NCBI RefSeq assembly: GCF_035555955.1
Contig: NZ_DATMGA010000032.1
Location: 23,602-87,601 of the forward strand
Direction: 5' to 3'
From: Eoetvoesia sp035555955
Lineage (GTDB): Bacteria > Pseudomonadota > Gammaproteobacteria > Burkholderiales > Burkholderiaceae_B
Length of the DNA stretch: 64,000 bases
Shown here one piece after another: positions 7,423-16,521 of the stretch. The notes under the pieces were generated by a model. That model did no database searches and was not told the DNA's origin. It worked only from the letters and a program-made list of their open reading frames with translations. Made by a program: the position numbers and the translations under genes. The stretch's first letter is position 1, and each line of letters starts with the position of its first letter.

Positions 7423-8676
7423 TCAACCTATAAAAGGAAAAACAGGCTCGGGGGTATTGCCTGAAACAATATCGGCCAGCGCGCGCCCGGAACCCACGCC
7501 CATCGTCCAGCCCAGTGTGCCGTGGCCGGTGTTCAGGTACAGGTTGGAGATACGTGTTCGGCCAATTATCGGGACATTGGAAGGGGTTGACGGACGCAAG
7601 CCCGACCAGAACTGAACATTATCAAAATCAAGGGCGGTTGGGAACAAACCGCGCGCCAAAGCTGACATATTTTCGCAACGGTTTGTATTCAGGGCCCGGG
7701 AATAGCCGCTTAGCTCCGCCACGCCGGCCATGCGCAATTGCTTGCCCAGGCGGCTGTAGACCACCTTGTGGGCGCTGTCGGTAAGGCTGACGCTGGGAGC
7801 CGCCGATTCGTCCACGATATCGAAGGTGGCCGAATAGCCCTTGGCCGGATACACCCGGCAAGGCACTCCCAATGGCGCCACAAGATGCGGTGTCCAGCAC
7901 CCCAGGGCGGCCACGTAGGCATCGGCGGTAATGGTCTGAAACAGACCATCGGGCTTGACCACTTCCACCCCCTGCACCTGCCCCCCCGCCGCCAGCAAAC
8001 GGTTGACTTGGGTGGAAAAGCGGAACTCCACGCCGGCCCGGCGGGCGTGCTCGGCCAATGCGGTCGTGAACAGGTAGACGTCGCCGCTTTCGTCCTCGGG
8101 GGTGTAGTCGCCGCCCACGATGCTGTGCCGGATCGATGCCAGCGCCGGCTCGATCTCCACGATCTCGTCCGGCCCAACGATGCGGCGGTCGACCCCGAAG
8201 TTGCGCATGACTCCGGCCGCCCGCTGCGAAGCGTCGAACGCCTCGTCGTCCCGGTAGAAATTGAGAATGCCGCGTTCCAGATGGTTGTACTCGATGCCCA
8301 GGTCGGCGCGCATGCCCTGCAAGGTGTGCAGGCTGTATTCGGCCATGGCCACCATGGCCTTGATGTTGGGAGCCAGGCGGCTGGGCAGGCACTCGCGCAG
8401 AAAGGCCAGCCCCCAACCCCATTGGCGCAAGTCGAACTGGGGCCGGAACGACAGGGGCGCATTTTTTTGCAGCAGCCATTTGAGCAACTGCAGCGGCGCC
8501 TGGGGATTGGCCCAGGGCTCCGCATAGGACACCGATATCTGGCAGCCGTTGGCCCGGCTGGTTTCCTGGGCCGGCCCGGGCTCCCGGTCGATGACCACCA
8601 CGTCGTGCCCTGCCTGGTTCAGCCACCAAGCGGTTGCTGTTCCGATAATCCCGCTACCCAATACCGCTACTTTCAT
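7423..8676 (-). CDS. dadA: D-amino acid dehydrogenase, FAD-dependent
   Basis: The N-terminal VAVLGSGIIGTATAWWLNQAGHDVVVID is a Rossmann FAD-binding motif (GxGxxG). The following ETSRANGCQISVSYAEPWANP is characteristic of DadA. The C-terminal GLRPSTPSNVPIIGRT and LNTGHGTLGWTMGVGSGRALADIVSG also match. At 417 residues it has the usual length. The enzyme deaminates D-amino acids (classically D-alanine) at the inner membrane and passes electrons to the respiratory chain. No alanine racemase gene is adjacent. The gene is followed after 9 bases by a solute-binding protein gene, an association that could point to uptake linked to D-amino acid use, but this is inference. Confidence 0.9.
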   Translation of the reverse strand: MKVAVLGSGIIGTATAWWLNQAGHDVVVIDREPGPAQETSRANGCQISVSYAEPWANPQAPLQLLKWLLQKNAPLSFRPQFDLRQWGWGLAFLRECLPSRLAPNIKAMVAMAEYSLHTLQGMRADLGIEYNHLERGILNFYRDDEAFDASQRAAGVMRNFGVDRRIVGPDEIVEIEPALASIRHSIVGGDYTPEDESGDVYLFTTALAEHARRAGVEFRFSTQVNRLLAAGGQVQGVEVVKPDGLFQTITADAYVAALGCWTPHLVAPLGVPCRVYPAKGYSATFDIVDESAAPSVSLTDSAHKVVYSRLGKQLRMAGVAELSGYSRALNTNRCENMSALARGLFPTALDFDNVQFWSGLRPSTPSNVPIIGRTRISNLYLNTGHGTLGWTMGVGSGRALADIVSGNTPEPVFPFIG

Positions 8677-8820
8677 GGTTCCAACCTTTACACATCAATG
8701 GCTTTTGCCGATCGCCCGCCACGCCCGTCCGCCAAGGCGACGGGATTTGCGCGTCAGGGACTCGGATTTGCCCAGTCTGCCTTTCCGTCCCGTCCCATTT
8801 GGGCCCGCCCAAAGCGCTTG

Positions 8821-9861
8821 CTATGCCGGCGTTGCATCCGCTGCGCTGGTGAACGCATCGGCGAAGAACTCCTCGTCGGGCAGGCCGGCCTGCCGGACGA
8901 AATCGCGGCGCGCGCTTTCCACCATGACGGGTGCTCCACAAGCATACACCTGGTGGTTGGAAAGGTCGGGCAGGTCCTCGAGCACGGCCAGGTGCACGAA
9001 GCCGCTGCGGCCTGTCCAGCCGTCTTCGGGCAAGGCGTCGGAGACCACCGGCACATAGGAAAAACCCGGCCACTGTTCGGCCCACTGCCTGGCCTGGGCA
9101 TCCAGGTACAGGTCTCCGGGCCGCCGCCCTCCCCAGTACAGCACCGCCTTGCGCGTCATGTTTTGCCGCATCATGTTTTCGACAATGGCCTTGATGGGCG
9201 CGAACCCGGTGCCGCTGGCCAGGAACACTATGGGCTTGTCACTGTCTTCGCGCAAAAAGAACGAGCCAAAGGGGCCCTCGACCCGCAGGATTTCGCGCAG
9301 CTTCATTTGCGTGGCGCCGACGCCGAACACATGGTCGGTGAAAGCGCCGCCGGGCATGTGCCGCACATGCAGCTGTACCTTGTTGTCGGCCGATGGCGGG
9401 TTCGCCATGGAATAGCTGCGGCGGCGGCCGTCCTTGAGGATGAACTCAATATACTGCCCGGCGTAATACCGGAAGGGCTCGGCCGGCGGCATCTGCAGCG
9501 TCACGACCGCCACGTCGTCGCCGAGCTTTTCAAGTCCCATGACGCGCACCGGCATTTTGCGGATTTGAATATCGCTGGCCATGCGGATCTCGCGCGCTTC
9601 GATGACCATGTCGGAAGTCGGCCTGGCTTGGCAGAACAGGGTATAGCCCTCGGCCAGCTCTTCGGGGGAAAGGATTTGCGCCGGGCACGATCCTGCCTCG
9701 AACGATCCGGACACCACCTTGCCCTTGCAGGTGGAGCAGGCGCCGCTGCGGCAACTGTAGGGCAGGACTATGCCCGCCTCCATGGCGGCATCGAGCACCG
9801 AGGCCCCCGGCTGAACCGTGAATTCGTGGCGTGTGGACTGAACAGTAACCTTGAAGCTCAT
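8821..9861 (-). CDS. 2Fe-2S ferredoxin/FAD-NAD(P)H oxidoreductase fusion (CDP-6-deoxy-delta-3,4-glucoseen reductase type)
   Basis: Residues 1-90 form a plant-type ferredoxin with cluster ligands Cys37, Cys42, Cys45 and Cys77 (CRSGACSTC ... FC). The rest is a ferredoxin-NADP reductase module with the flavin motif RRSYSMANPP and the nucleotide-binding FLASGTGFAPIKAI and YACGAPVM segments. The layout and 346-residue length match the family annotated as CDP-6-deoxy-delta-3,4-glucoseen reductase, also seen as the reductase of multicomponent oxygenases. No oxygenase or deoxysugar gene is adjacent, so its partner is unknown. It could serve the Rieske oxygenase at 723-1775, but the distance and different base composition argue against a shared operon. 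Confidence 0.8.
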   Translation of the reverse strand: MSFKVTVQSTRHEFTVQPGASVLDAAMEAGIVLPYSCRSGACSTCKGKVVSGSFEAGSCPAQILSPEELAEGYTLFCQARPTSDMVIEAREIRMASDIQIRKMPVRVMGLEKLGDDVAVVTLQMPPAEPFRYYAGQYIEFILKDGRRRSYSMANPPSADNKVQLHVRHMPGGAFTDHVFGVGATQMKLREILRVEGPFGSFFLREDSDKPIVFLASGTGFAPIKAIVENMMRQNMTRKAVLYWGGRRPGDLYLDAQARQWAEQWPGFSYVPVVSDALPEDGWTGRSGFVHLAVLEDLPDLSNHQVYACGAPVMVESARRDFVRQAGLPDEEFFADAFTSAADATPA

Positions 9862-10056
9862 GACATTCTTTAAACAGGGTTCAACACAACAAACCTTTCC
9901 ATTTTAAGCCTTTGCCGGCCAATGCTGGCCGCCGCCAGGCAGCCCCGCCCGCGCAAGGGCTGCCCAGGCCTCGCCCGCGCCCCGTCGCAGCCCATCAAGA
10001 AAGCATATTTTGCCCGTGGAACACCCCGGCGGCATGCCCCTCGGGCGCGACGGCGG

Positions 10057-12360
10057 TCAGGCCGCTCGCAAAACAGGCTGCTTGACCTTGACGGACAAGG
10101 TCTTGCCCTTGCGCGCCCTCTTGCCCGCGTACTCAGCCAGGTCCTGCGGCCCAAGGGCGATTTCCGTTTCCTTGTTGCGATACACCCCGCTGGCAACCAG
10201 GCCCGCCGGCCCCAAGGCCGCCCATTGCGCAATGACGTCCGGCGCATCCAGGCCCATCAAGATGGTGCCGCGCCCGCCGCCCGACAATACCTTCAGTTCG
10301 GCCAGATCGATGACCAGGAAACGGCCTTTCTTGCTGAGCATGGCCAGTTGCGCATCGTCCGCCCTCAGCGCCAGCGGCTTGAGCAGGGCATCGCCCTCTT
10401 CCACCGACACGAACTGCTTGCCCGCGCGCTGGCGGGTGGTGAGATCCTTGAGCGTGGTGAGGAAGCCGTAACCGCCCTGCGTGCCCAGCACGTAGCGCTG
10501 CGCGTCGGCGCCCGCCACCATGTGCACGATGCGCGTGCCGTGCTCGACATCGACCATGGAGGTAATGGGCTGGCCGTCGCCGCGCGCCGAAGGCAGGCTG
10601 GATACCGCCACGGTGTAGACCCGCCCGGTGTTGGACAGCGCCACCAGGTTGTCGGTGCTGCGGCATTCGATGGCGTCGTACAGCGCATCGCCGGTCTTGA
10701 AGTTGAACTGGGAGGCATCGTGTCCATGCCCCTGGCGGGCGCGCAGCCAGCCCTTTTGCGACATGATGACGGTAACCGGCTCGTCCACCACGCGCGTTTC
10801 CACCACGGCGCGCTCGGCCGTCTCGATCAGGGTGCGCCGGTCGTCGCCATATTGCTTGGCATCGGCCTCGATTTCCTTGATCATCAGGCGCTTGAGCGAA
10901 GCGGGGTTGGCCAGCAGTTCGGCAAGCTTGGCCTGCTCTTCTTTTTGCTCGGCCAGCTCTTTTTCGATCTTGAAGCCTTCCAGGCGCGCCAACTGGCGCA
11001 AGCGCATTTCCAGGATGTCCTCGGCCTGGCGCTCGGAAAGGTCGAAGCGCTGCATCAGGGCGGCCCGGGGTTCGTCCGACTCGCGGATGGTCTGGATGAC
11101 TTCGTCGACATTCAGGTACACCACCATCCGCCCTTCCAGCACATGGATGCGATCCGTGACCTTGTCCAGGCGGTGCTGGGTGCGGCGGGTGACGGTGTGG
11201 GTCCGGTAGGCCAGCCAGTCGGCCAGTACCTGCCGCAAGGCGCGCTGTCCGGGACGCGCATCGGTGCCTATGCACACCAGGTTTATGGACACGCTGCCTT
11301 CCAGGCTGGTCCGGGCCAGCAGGGTATTGACGAATTCGTCACGATCGATGCGGCTGGTCTTGGGTTCGAACACGAGGCGCACCGCGGCCTCTTTGCCGGA
11401 TTCGTCGCGCACGGCATCCAGCAGCCCCAGCATCAATGCCTTGACCTGCTGCTGCTCGCTGGTCAGGCTTTTCTTGCCGGTCTTGACCTTGGGGTTGGTG
11501 CAGTCTTCGATTTCTTCGAGGATTTTCTGCGAGGACGTGCCCGGCGGCAATTCCGTGACCACCAGTTGCCACTGGCCGCGCGCCATGTCTTCGAACTGCC
11601 AGCGCGCCCGCGCCTTGATCGAGCCCCGCCCGGTGCCGTAGATGTGGGCGATGTCCTCGGGCGCCGAGATGATTTGCCCGCCACCGGCGAAATCGGGCCC
11701 CGGCACCAGCCGGAACAGTTCTTCGTCGTCCAGCTTGGGGTTCTTGAGCAGGGCCACGCAGGCCTGGGCGATTTCGCGCAGATTGTGCGACGGAATTTCG
11801 GTGGCCATGCCCACGGCGATACCCGACGCGCCGTTCAGCAGCATGACAGGCAGGCGTGCCGGCAGAAGCTGGGGCTCCTTCTGGCTGCCGTCGTAATTGG
11901 GAATGAAATCGACCGTGCCTTCGTCCAGTTCGTCCAGCAATATGCGCGAGAACGGCGTCAGCCGGGCCTCGGTGTACCGCATGGCGGCGGCGTTGTCGCC
12001 GTCGCGCGAACCGAAATTGCCCTGTCCGTCTATGAGCGGATAGCGCAAGGTGAAGTCCTGGGCCATGCGCACCATGGCGTCGTAGGCCGCCTGGTCGCCA
12101 TGCGGATGGTACTTGCCCAGCACGTCGCCCACCACCCGCGCCGACTTCACCGGCTTGGCGTTGGGGCCCAGTCCCATGGCGTCCATGGCGTAAAGTATGC
12201 GCCGCTGCACGGGTTTCTGGCCGTCGGCCACCTCGGGCAAGGCGCGGCCGCGCACCACCGAAACCGCGTAATCCAGATATGCCTGCTCGGCATAGGCAGC
12301 CAGCGTCAGGCTTTCGCCGTCGCTCGGGCTGTCGAACAAACCTGCTTGTGTTGCATCCAT
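10057..12360 (-). CDS. parC: DNA topoisomerase IV subunit A
   Basis: The 767-residue protein shows the type IIA topoisomerase A-subunit order: YLDYAVSVVRGRALPEVADG, then KYHPHGD, then the catalytic Tyr129 in AMRYTEARL. The tower and coiled-coil region follows, then a shortened beta-pinwheel C-terminal domain. Together with ParE it decatenates daughter chromosomes. The quinolone-resistance region reads HPHGDQAAYDA, so Gln90 stands where Escherichia coli ParC has Ser80 and Asp94 where it has Glu84. It starts 3 bases after the parE stop, indicating one transcript with translational coupling. I identify it as ParC rather than GyrA from its length and its pairing with a 653-residue B subunit. Confidence 0.95.
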   Translation of the reverse strand: MDATQAGLFDSPSDGESLTLAAYAEQAYLDYAVSVVRGRALPEVADGQKPVQRRILYAMDAMGLGPNAKPVKSARVVGDVLGKYHPHGDQAAYDAMVRMAQDFTLRYPLIDGQGNFGSRDGDNAAAMRYTEARLTPFSRILLDELDEGTVDFIPNYDGSQKEPQLLPARLPVMLLNGASGIAVGMATEIPSHNLREIAQACVALLKNPKLDDEELFRLVPGPDFAGGGQIISAPEDIAHIYGTGRGSIKARARWQFEDMARGQWQLVVTELPPGTSSQKILEEIEDCTNPKVKTGKKSLTSEQQQVKALMLGLLDAVRDESGKEAAVRLVFEPKTSRIDRDEFVNTLLARTSLEGSVSINLVCIGTDARPGQRALRQVLADWLAYRTHTVTRRTQHRLDKVTDRIHVLEGRMVVYLNVDEVIQTIRESDEPRAALMQRFDLSERQAEDILEMRLRQLARLEGFKIEKELAEQKEEQAKLAELLANPASLKRLMIKEIEADAKQYGDDRRTLIETAERAVVETRVVDEPVTVIMSQKGWLRARQGHGHDASQFNFKTGDALYDAIECRSTDNLVALSNTGRVYTVAVSSLPSARGDGQPITSMVDVEHGTRIVHMVAGADAQRYVLGTQGGYGFLTTLKDLTTRQRAGKQFVSVEEGDALLKPLALRADDAQLAMLSKKGRFLVIDLAELKVLSGGGRGTILMGLDAPDVIAQWAALGPAGLVASGVYRNKETEIALGPQDLAEYAGKRARKGKTLSVKVKQPVLRAA

Positions 12361-12363
12361 AAT

Positions 12364-14325
12364 TTAAATATCCACCTCGGCCAGATTGCCTTTTTCTTCA
12401 AGCCAACTGCGCCGCTGGCTGGATTCGCCTTTGCCCATCAACATGTCGAACATGCGCACGGTGGCCTCCACCCCCGCCTCGCCGCAACCCACCGGCATCA
12501 AGCGGCGGGTATCGGGATTCATGGTGGTGTCCCACAGTTGCTCGGCGCTCATTTCGCCCAGGCCCTTGAAGCGGCTGATGCTCCAGGAGCCTTCGCGCAC
12601 GCCTTCGCCGCGCAGCTTGTCCTGGGCGGCGTTCAGTTCGCCCTCGTCCAGGCAGTACAGCTTGCGCGCCGGCCGCTTGCCCAGCGCCGGAACGTCCAGC
12701 CGGAACAAGGGCGGACGCGCCACATACACATGGCCGGCCTCGATGAGCTTGGGAAAATGCCGGAAGAACAAGGTAAGCAGCAAGACCTGGATATGGGAGC
12801 CGTCGACATCAGCATCGGACAGGATGCAGATGCGGTTGTAGCGCAGGCCCGACAAATCGACGTTATCGTCCGCCCCGTGCGGATCCACCCCGATGGCCAC
12901 TGAAATATCGTGGATTTCGTTGTTGGCGAACAGGCGGTCGCGCTCGACCTCCCAGGAATTGAGCACCTTACCGCGTAGCGGCAGGACCGCCTGGAACTCT
13001 TTGTCGCGCCCCATTTTCGCGGAACCGCCGGCCGAATCGCCCTCCACCAGGAACACCTCGGTGCGGGAGGAGTCGGTGGATTCACAGTCGGTCAACTTGC
13101 CGGGCAGCACCGCCACGCCCGAACTCTTGCGCTTCTCGACCTTCTGGGCCGAGCGCGTGCGCGCCTGGGCCTGGCGGATGGCGCTTTCGGCCAGCTTCTT
13201 GGCCGCCTCGACATTGGCATGCAAGGCAAGATCGAGCGCGTTCTTGACGTAGCCGCCGACCAGGCGCACGGCATCGCGGCTGTTGAGCCTTTCCTTGATC
13301 TGGCCCTGGAACTGCGGGTCGAGCACCTTGGCCGACAGCACGAAGCTGGCCCGCGCGAACACGTCGTCAGGCAATAGCTTGACGCCCTTGGGAATGAGGC
13401 CGTGCAACTCGGCAAAGGCCTTGACCGCGTTATACAGACCGTCGCGCAGCCCCGCTTCGTGCGTGCCGCCCGCCGGCGTCGAAATGAGGTTGACGTACGA
13501 CTCGCGCACCACGTTGCCGTCCACCGTCCAGGCCACGGCCCATTGCGCGCCCTCGCCTTCGGCGAACGACTCGTCATCGTCGCCCGCGTACTGGCGGCCC
13601 TCGAACAGCGGCACGATTTTCTCGGCATCGCCCAGCGCTTCATTCAGGTAGCCGCGCAGGCCGTCGGCATACAGCCACTGGCGGGCCTCCCCGGTTTTTT
13701 CGAGGGTCAGCGAGACCTTGACGCCGCTGAGCAGGACGGCCTTGCTGCGCAGGGAATGCACCAGATCGGCCGCCGGCACGACGGCGCTGTCGAAATACTT
13801 GGGGTTGGGCCAGACCCGCACGCGCGTGCCGGTCTTTTTGCGCGGCACCGTGCCGGTTTCGCGCAATGGCCGCTCGACCTCGCCGTCGGCGAATGCCAGC
13901 TGGTATTCATGGCCGTCGCGCCACACGGTGATTTCGAGCCGCGTGGACAGGGCATTGGTAACCGACACGCCCACGCCGTGCAGGCCGCCCGAGAACGCAT
14001 AGGCGCCGCCGGCCTTTTTGTCGAATTTACCGCCGGCGTGCAAGCGGGTGAACACGATTTCCACGACCGGCACCTGCTCTTCGGGATGCAGGCCGACCGG
14101 AATGCCCCGGCCGTCGTCCTCGACCGAAATGCTGCCGTCGGTGTGCAGCGTGACGTCGATCTGCTGGCCGAACCCGGCCAGCGCCTCGTCGGCCGCGTTG
14201 TCGATGACCTCTTGCACGATATGCAAGGGGCTCTCGGTTCGTGTGTACATGCCGGGCCGCTGGCGTACCGGTTCCAGCCCTTTCAGAACCCGGATTGAAG
14301 CTTCGTCGTAGCGTGGTGTAGCCAA
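12364..14325 (-). CDS. parE: DNA topoisomerase IV subunit B
   Basis: This is the ATPase subunit of topoisomerase IV. GHKL motifs are clear: EVIDNAADEALAG, DDGRGIPVG and GGLHGVGVSVTNALS. The TOPRIM acidic motifs EGDSAGGSAKMGRDK and DADVDGSHI lie in the C-terminal third. The 653-residue length matches ParE rather than the longer proteobacterial GyrB. It is the first gene of the parE-parC unit and is transcribed divergently from trxA, with about 360 bases between them. Substrates are ATP and interlinked DNA duplexes. Confidence 0.95.
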   Translation of the reverse strand: MATPRYDEASIRVLKGLEPVRQRPGMYTRTESPLHIVQEVIDNAADEALAGFGQQIDVTLHTDGSISVEDDGRGIPVGLHPEEQVPVVEIVFTRLHAGGKFDKKAGGAYAFSGGLHGVGVSVTNALSTRLEITVWRDGHEYQLAFADGEVERPLRETGTVPRKKTGTRVRVWPNPKYFDSAVVPAADLVHSLRSKAVLLSGVKVSLTLEKTGEARQWLYADGLRGYLNEALGDAEKIVPLFEGRQYAGDDDESFAEGEGAQWAVAWTVDGNVVRESYVNLISTPAGGTHEAGLRDGLYNAVKAFAELHGLIPKGVKLLPDDVFARASFVLSAKVLDPQFQGQIKERLNSRDAVRLVGGYVKNALDLALHANVEAAKKLAESAIRQAQARTRSAQKVEKRKSSGVAVLPGKLTDCESTDSSRTEVFLVEGDSAGGSAKMGRDKEFQAVLPLRGKVLNSWEVERDRLFANNEIHDISVAIGVDPHGADDNVDLSGLRYNRICILSDADVDGSHIQVLLLTLFFRHFPKLIEAGHVYVARPPLFRLDVPALGKRPARKLYCLDEGELNAAQDKLRGEGVREGSWSISRFKGLGEMSAEQLWDTTMNPDTRRLMPVGCGEAGVEATVRMFDMLMGKGESSQRRSWLEEKGNLAEVDI

Positions 14326-14686
14326 GTTATCCCCAAAAAAATTCGTGGATCGAAAACCTTATTTTACGGATGTCGCGCGATCCCGCTGCGGATCGGCTAA
14401 AATGTGTCCATAAATACACAGGTAAAAGGCAAGGGTAATGCAGGCCGCCGCCGACAATGGTATGCTTGTCGTCAACAAGTAAAATCATGCCGCCCGGCCA
14501 CAATTGCCAGAACGCTGCTGAACAGGTTCGCGCAGTTCGGTTCGGCCCCCCGAAGCCAAGCATGCGAACCAGCCCGGCGGCACGCCAATACGCCTTGTGT
14601 TGCGGCCCTGCCTCTTCTTCGTATATCGTATAGCTGTACGTGTGGTTTGCAGCAAGCATTCACTTTCAATCTACATCATCCAAATC
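14326..14686. promoter_or_regulatory. Divergent parE / trxA upstream region
   Basis: The 361 bases between the divergent parE and trxA starts hold no supported gene. A possible trxA promoter is TTGCGG (14600-14605) with TATATC (14622-14627) at 16-base spacing. Near parE lies a short inverted repeat TGTGT-N8-ACACA (14403-14420), of unknown meaning. Both assignments are weak. Confidence 0.3.
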
Positions 14687-15013
14687 ATGAGCGAATTAAT
14701 CCGAAACGTGAGCGACGCCTCCTTCGAGGCCGACGTGCTTCAGGCCGACGGCCCGGTTCTTGTGGACTACTGGGCGGCGTGGTGCGGCCCCTGCAAAATG
14801 ATTGCGCCGCTTCTTGACGAAGCCGCCAAGCAATACCAGGGCCGGGTCACCATCGCCAAGCTCAATGTCGACGAAAACCCCGACACGGCCGCCAAGTTCG
14901 GCGTGCGCGGCATTCCCACACTCATGCTGTTCAAGGACGGCAAGGCGGCCGCCACCAAGGTCGGCGCCCTGTCCAAGTCGCAGCTCGCCAGCTTCCTCGA
15001 CGAATCCGTTTAA
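14687..15013 (+). CDS. trxA: Thioredoxin
   Basis: The 108-residue protein has the canonical active site WCGPC (Cys33 and Cys36) in VDYWAAWCGPCKMIAPLLDE. The cis-proline loop GIPTLMLFKDGK also fits classic thioredoxin 1. It reduces disulfides in cytoplasmic proteins with electrons from thioredoxin reductase. Family length and alignment place the start at the ATG at 14687 (MSELI), not at an earlier in-frame codon. It is followed after 91 bases by rho in the same direction, the conserved trxA-rho order of proteobacteria. Confidence 0.95.
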   Translation: MSELIRNVSDASFEADVLQADGPVLVDYWAAWCGPCKMIAPLLDEAAKQYQGRVTIAKLNVDENPDTAAKFGVRGIPTLMLFKDGKAAATKVGALSKSQLASFLDESV

Positions 15014-15104
15014 CCACTTTTGTGCGCAAGCCCTTCCCGGGCTTGCGAGCCAGTTTGGGGCTCGACTCTTCCGCCCCGGCCCAACTCCCCCCCTCTCCTT
15101 TCTC

Positions 15105-16361
15105 ATGCACCTCACTGAACTAAAAGCTCTGCACGTCTCGCAGCTGCTGGAAATGGCCGCCAGCCTGGAAATCGACAACGCAAGCCGCCTGCGCAAACAG
15201 GAAATCATGTTTGCCATCATGAAGCGCCGCGCCAAGCAAGGCGAACAGATTTTCGGCGACGGCGTGCTCGAGGTTCTGCCCGACGGTTTCGGCTTTTTGC
15301 GCTCGCCCGACACCTCTTACCTGGCCAGCACCGACGACATCTATATTTCGCCTTCGCAAATCCGCCGCTTCAACCTGCACACCGGCGACTCCATCGAGGG
15401 CGAAGTGCGGGTTCCCAAAGACGGTGAACGCTATTTCGCCCTGGTCAAGGTCGACAAGGTCAACGGCATGCAGCCCGAGGCCATCAAGCACCGCATCATG
15501 TTCGAGAACCTGACGCCACTGCACCCCAATCAGGTCATGACGCTCGAACGCGACATCAAAAGCGAGGAAAACGCCACCGGCCGCATCCTGGATATCTTCG
15601 CCCCCATGGGCAAAGGCCAGCGCGCCCTCATCGTGGCCAGCCCCAAGTCGGGCAAGACGGTCATGATGCAGCACATTGCGCACGCCATCACCACCAACTA
15701 CCCCGACGCCACCATGATCGTCCTGCTGGTGGACGAACGCCCCGAAGAAGTCACCGAAATGCAGCGCACGGTGCGCGGCGAAGTCGTGGCGTCGACCTTC
15801 GACGAACCCGCCACGCGCCACGTGCAGGTCGCCGAGATGGTCATCGAAAAAGCCAAGCGCCTGGTCGAACTGAAAAAAGACGTGGTCATCCTGCTCGACT
15901 CCATTACCCGCCTGGCCCGCGCCTACAACACCGTGGTGCCGGCCTCGGGCAAGGTGCTTACCGGCGGTGTCGATGCCAACGCGCTGCAGCGGCCCAAGCG
16001 CTTTTTCGGCGCGGCCCGCAACCTCGAGGAAGGCGGCTCGCTCACCATCATCGGCACGGCGCTCATTGAAACCGGCAGCCGCATGGACGAAGTCATCTAC
16101 GAAGAGTTCAAGGGCACCGGCAACTCCGAAGTCCACCTCGAACGCCGCCTGGCCGAGAAACGCGTTTACCCGGCCATCAACCTGAACAAATCGGGCACGC
16201 GCCGCGAAGAGCTGCTCATCAAGCCCGAACTGCTTCAGAAGGTCTGGGTCTTGCGCAAGTTCATCCACGAAATGGACGAAGTGGCCGCCATGGAATTCAT
16301 CCTGGACAAGATCCGCGCTACCAAGAACAACGCCGAGTTCTTCGACATGATGAAAAAGTAA
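15105..16361 (+). CDS. rho: Transcription termination factor Rho
   Basis: The 418-residue protein begins with MHLTELKALHVSQLLEMA, the Rho N-terminal helical domain. An RNA-binding cold-shock-like domain follows (VLEVLPDGFGFLRSPD). The hexameric helicase core contains the P-loop SPKSGKT, the Walker B segment DVVILLDSITRLARAYN and the Q/R-loop region GVDANALQRPKRFFGAARN. Rho is an RNA-dependent ATPase that ends transcription of untranslated RNA. The ATG at 15105 gives the family-typical N-terminus. A clear intrinsic terminator follows at 16381-16404. Confidence 0.97.
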   Translation: MHLTELKALHVSQLLEMAASLEIDNASRLRKQEIMFAIMKRRAKQGEQIFGDGVLEVLPDGFGFLRSPDTSYLASTDDIYISPSQIRRFNLHTGDSIEGEVRVPKDGERYFALVKVDKVNGMQPEAIKHRIMFENLTPLHPNQVMTLERDIKSEENATGRILDIFAPMGKGQRALIVASPKSGKTVMMQHIAHAITTNYPDATMIVLLVDERPEEVTEMQRTVRGEVVASTFDEPATRHVQVAEMVIEKAKRLVELKKDVVILLDSITRLARAYNTVVPASGKVLTGGVDANALQRPKRFFGAARNLEEGGSLTIIGTALIETGSRMDEVIYEEFKGTGNSEVHLERRLAEKRVYPAINLNKSGTRREELLIKPELLQKVWVLRKFIHEMDEVAAMEFILDKIRATKNNAEFFDMMKK

Positions 16362-16380
16362 CCGGGCGCAAGCCCGCTAA

Positions 16381-16404
16381 AGCCTCTCGCTCGAGAGGCT
16401 TTTT
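16381..16404 (+). terminator. Intrinsic terminator after rho
   Basis: The 8-bp stem AGCCTCTC/GAGAGGCT with loop GCTC is followed by a run of T up to 16404. It lies 19 bases after the rho stop codon. Confidence 0.9.
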
Positions 16405-16521
16405 GCCTGCACGCTCCGGACTTTCCACGCTGCCGCAAGCCGGACGAACACGGCAGACGCCCCTCAACCCCGGCCGGACTTTCATCCACCGGCACGAACC
16501 AAACAACATAGAGTACCTTCG

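Noticed and set aside
12072..12110. Gln90 in ParC at the position of E. coli Ser80 read as a quinolone-resistance change
   Set aside because: The same residue may be the natural state in related betaproteobacteria. Without a comparison it cannot be called a resistance mutation.
9922..12903. A 993-codon open frame on the plus strand
   Set aside because: It lies antisense to parC and parE, which are unmistakable. Long antisense frames are common in high-GC DNA, and its translation has no recognisable domain.
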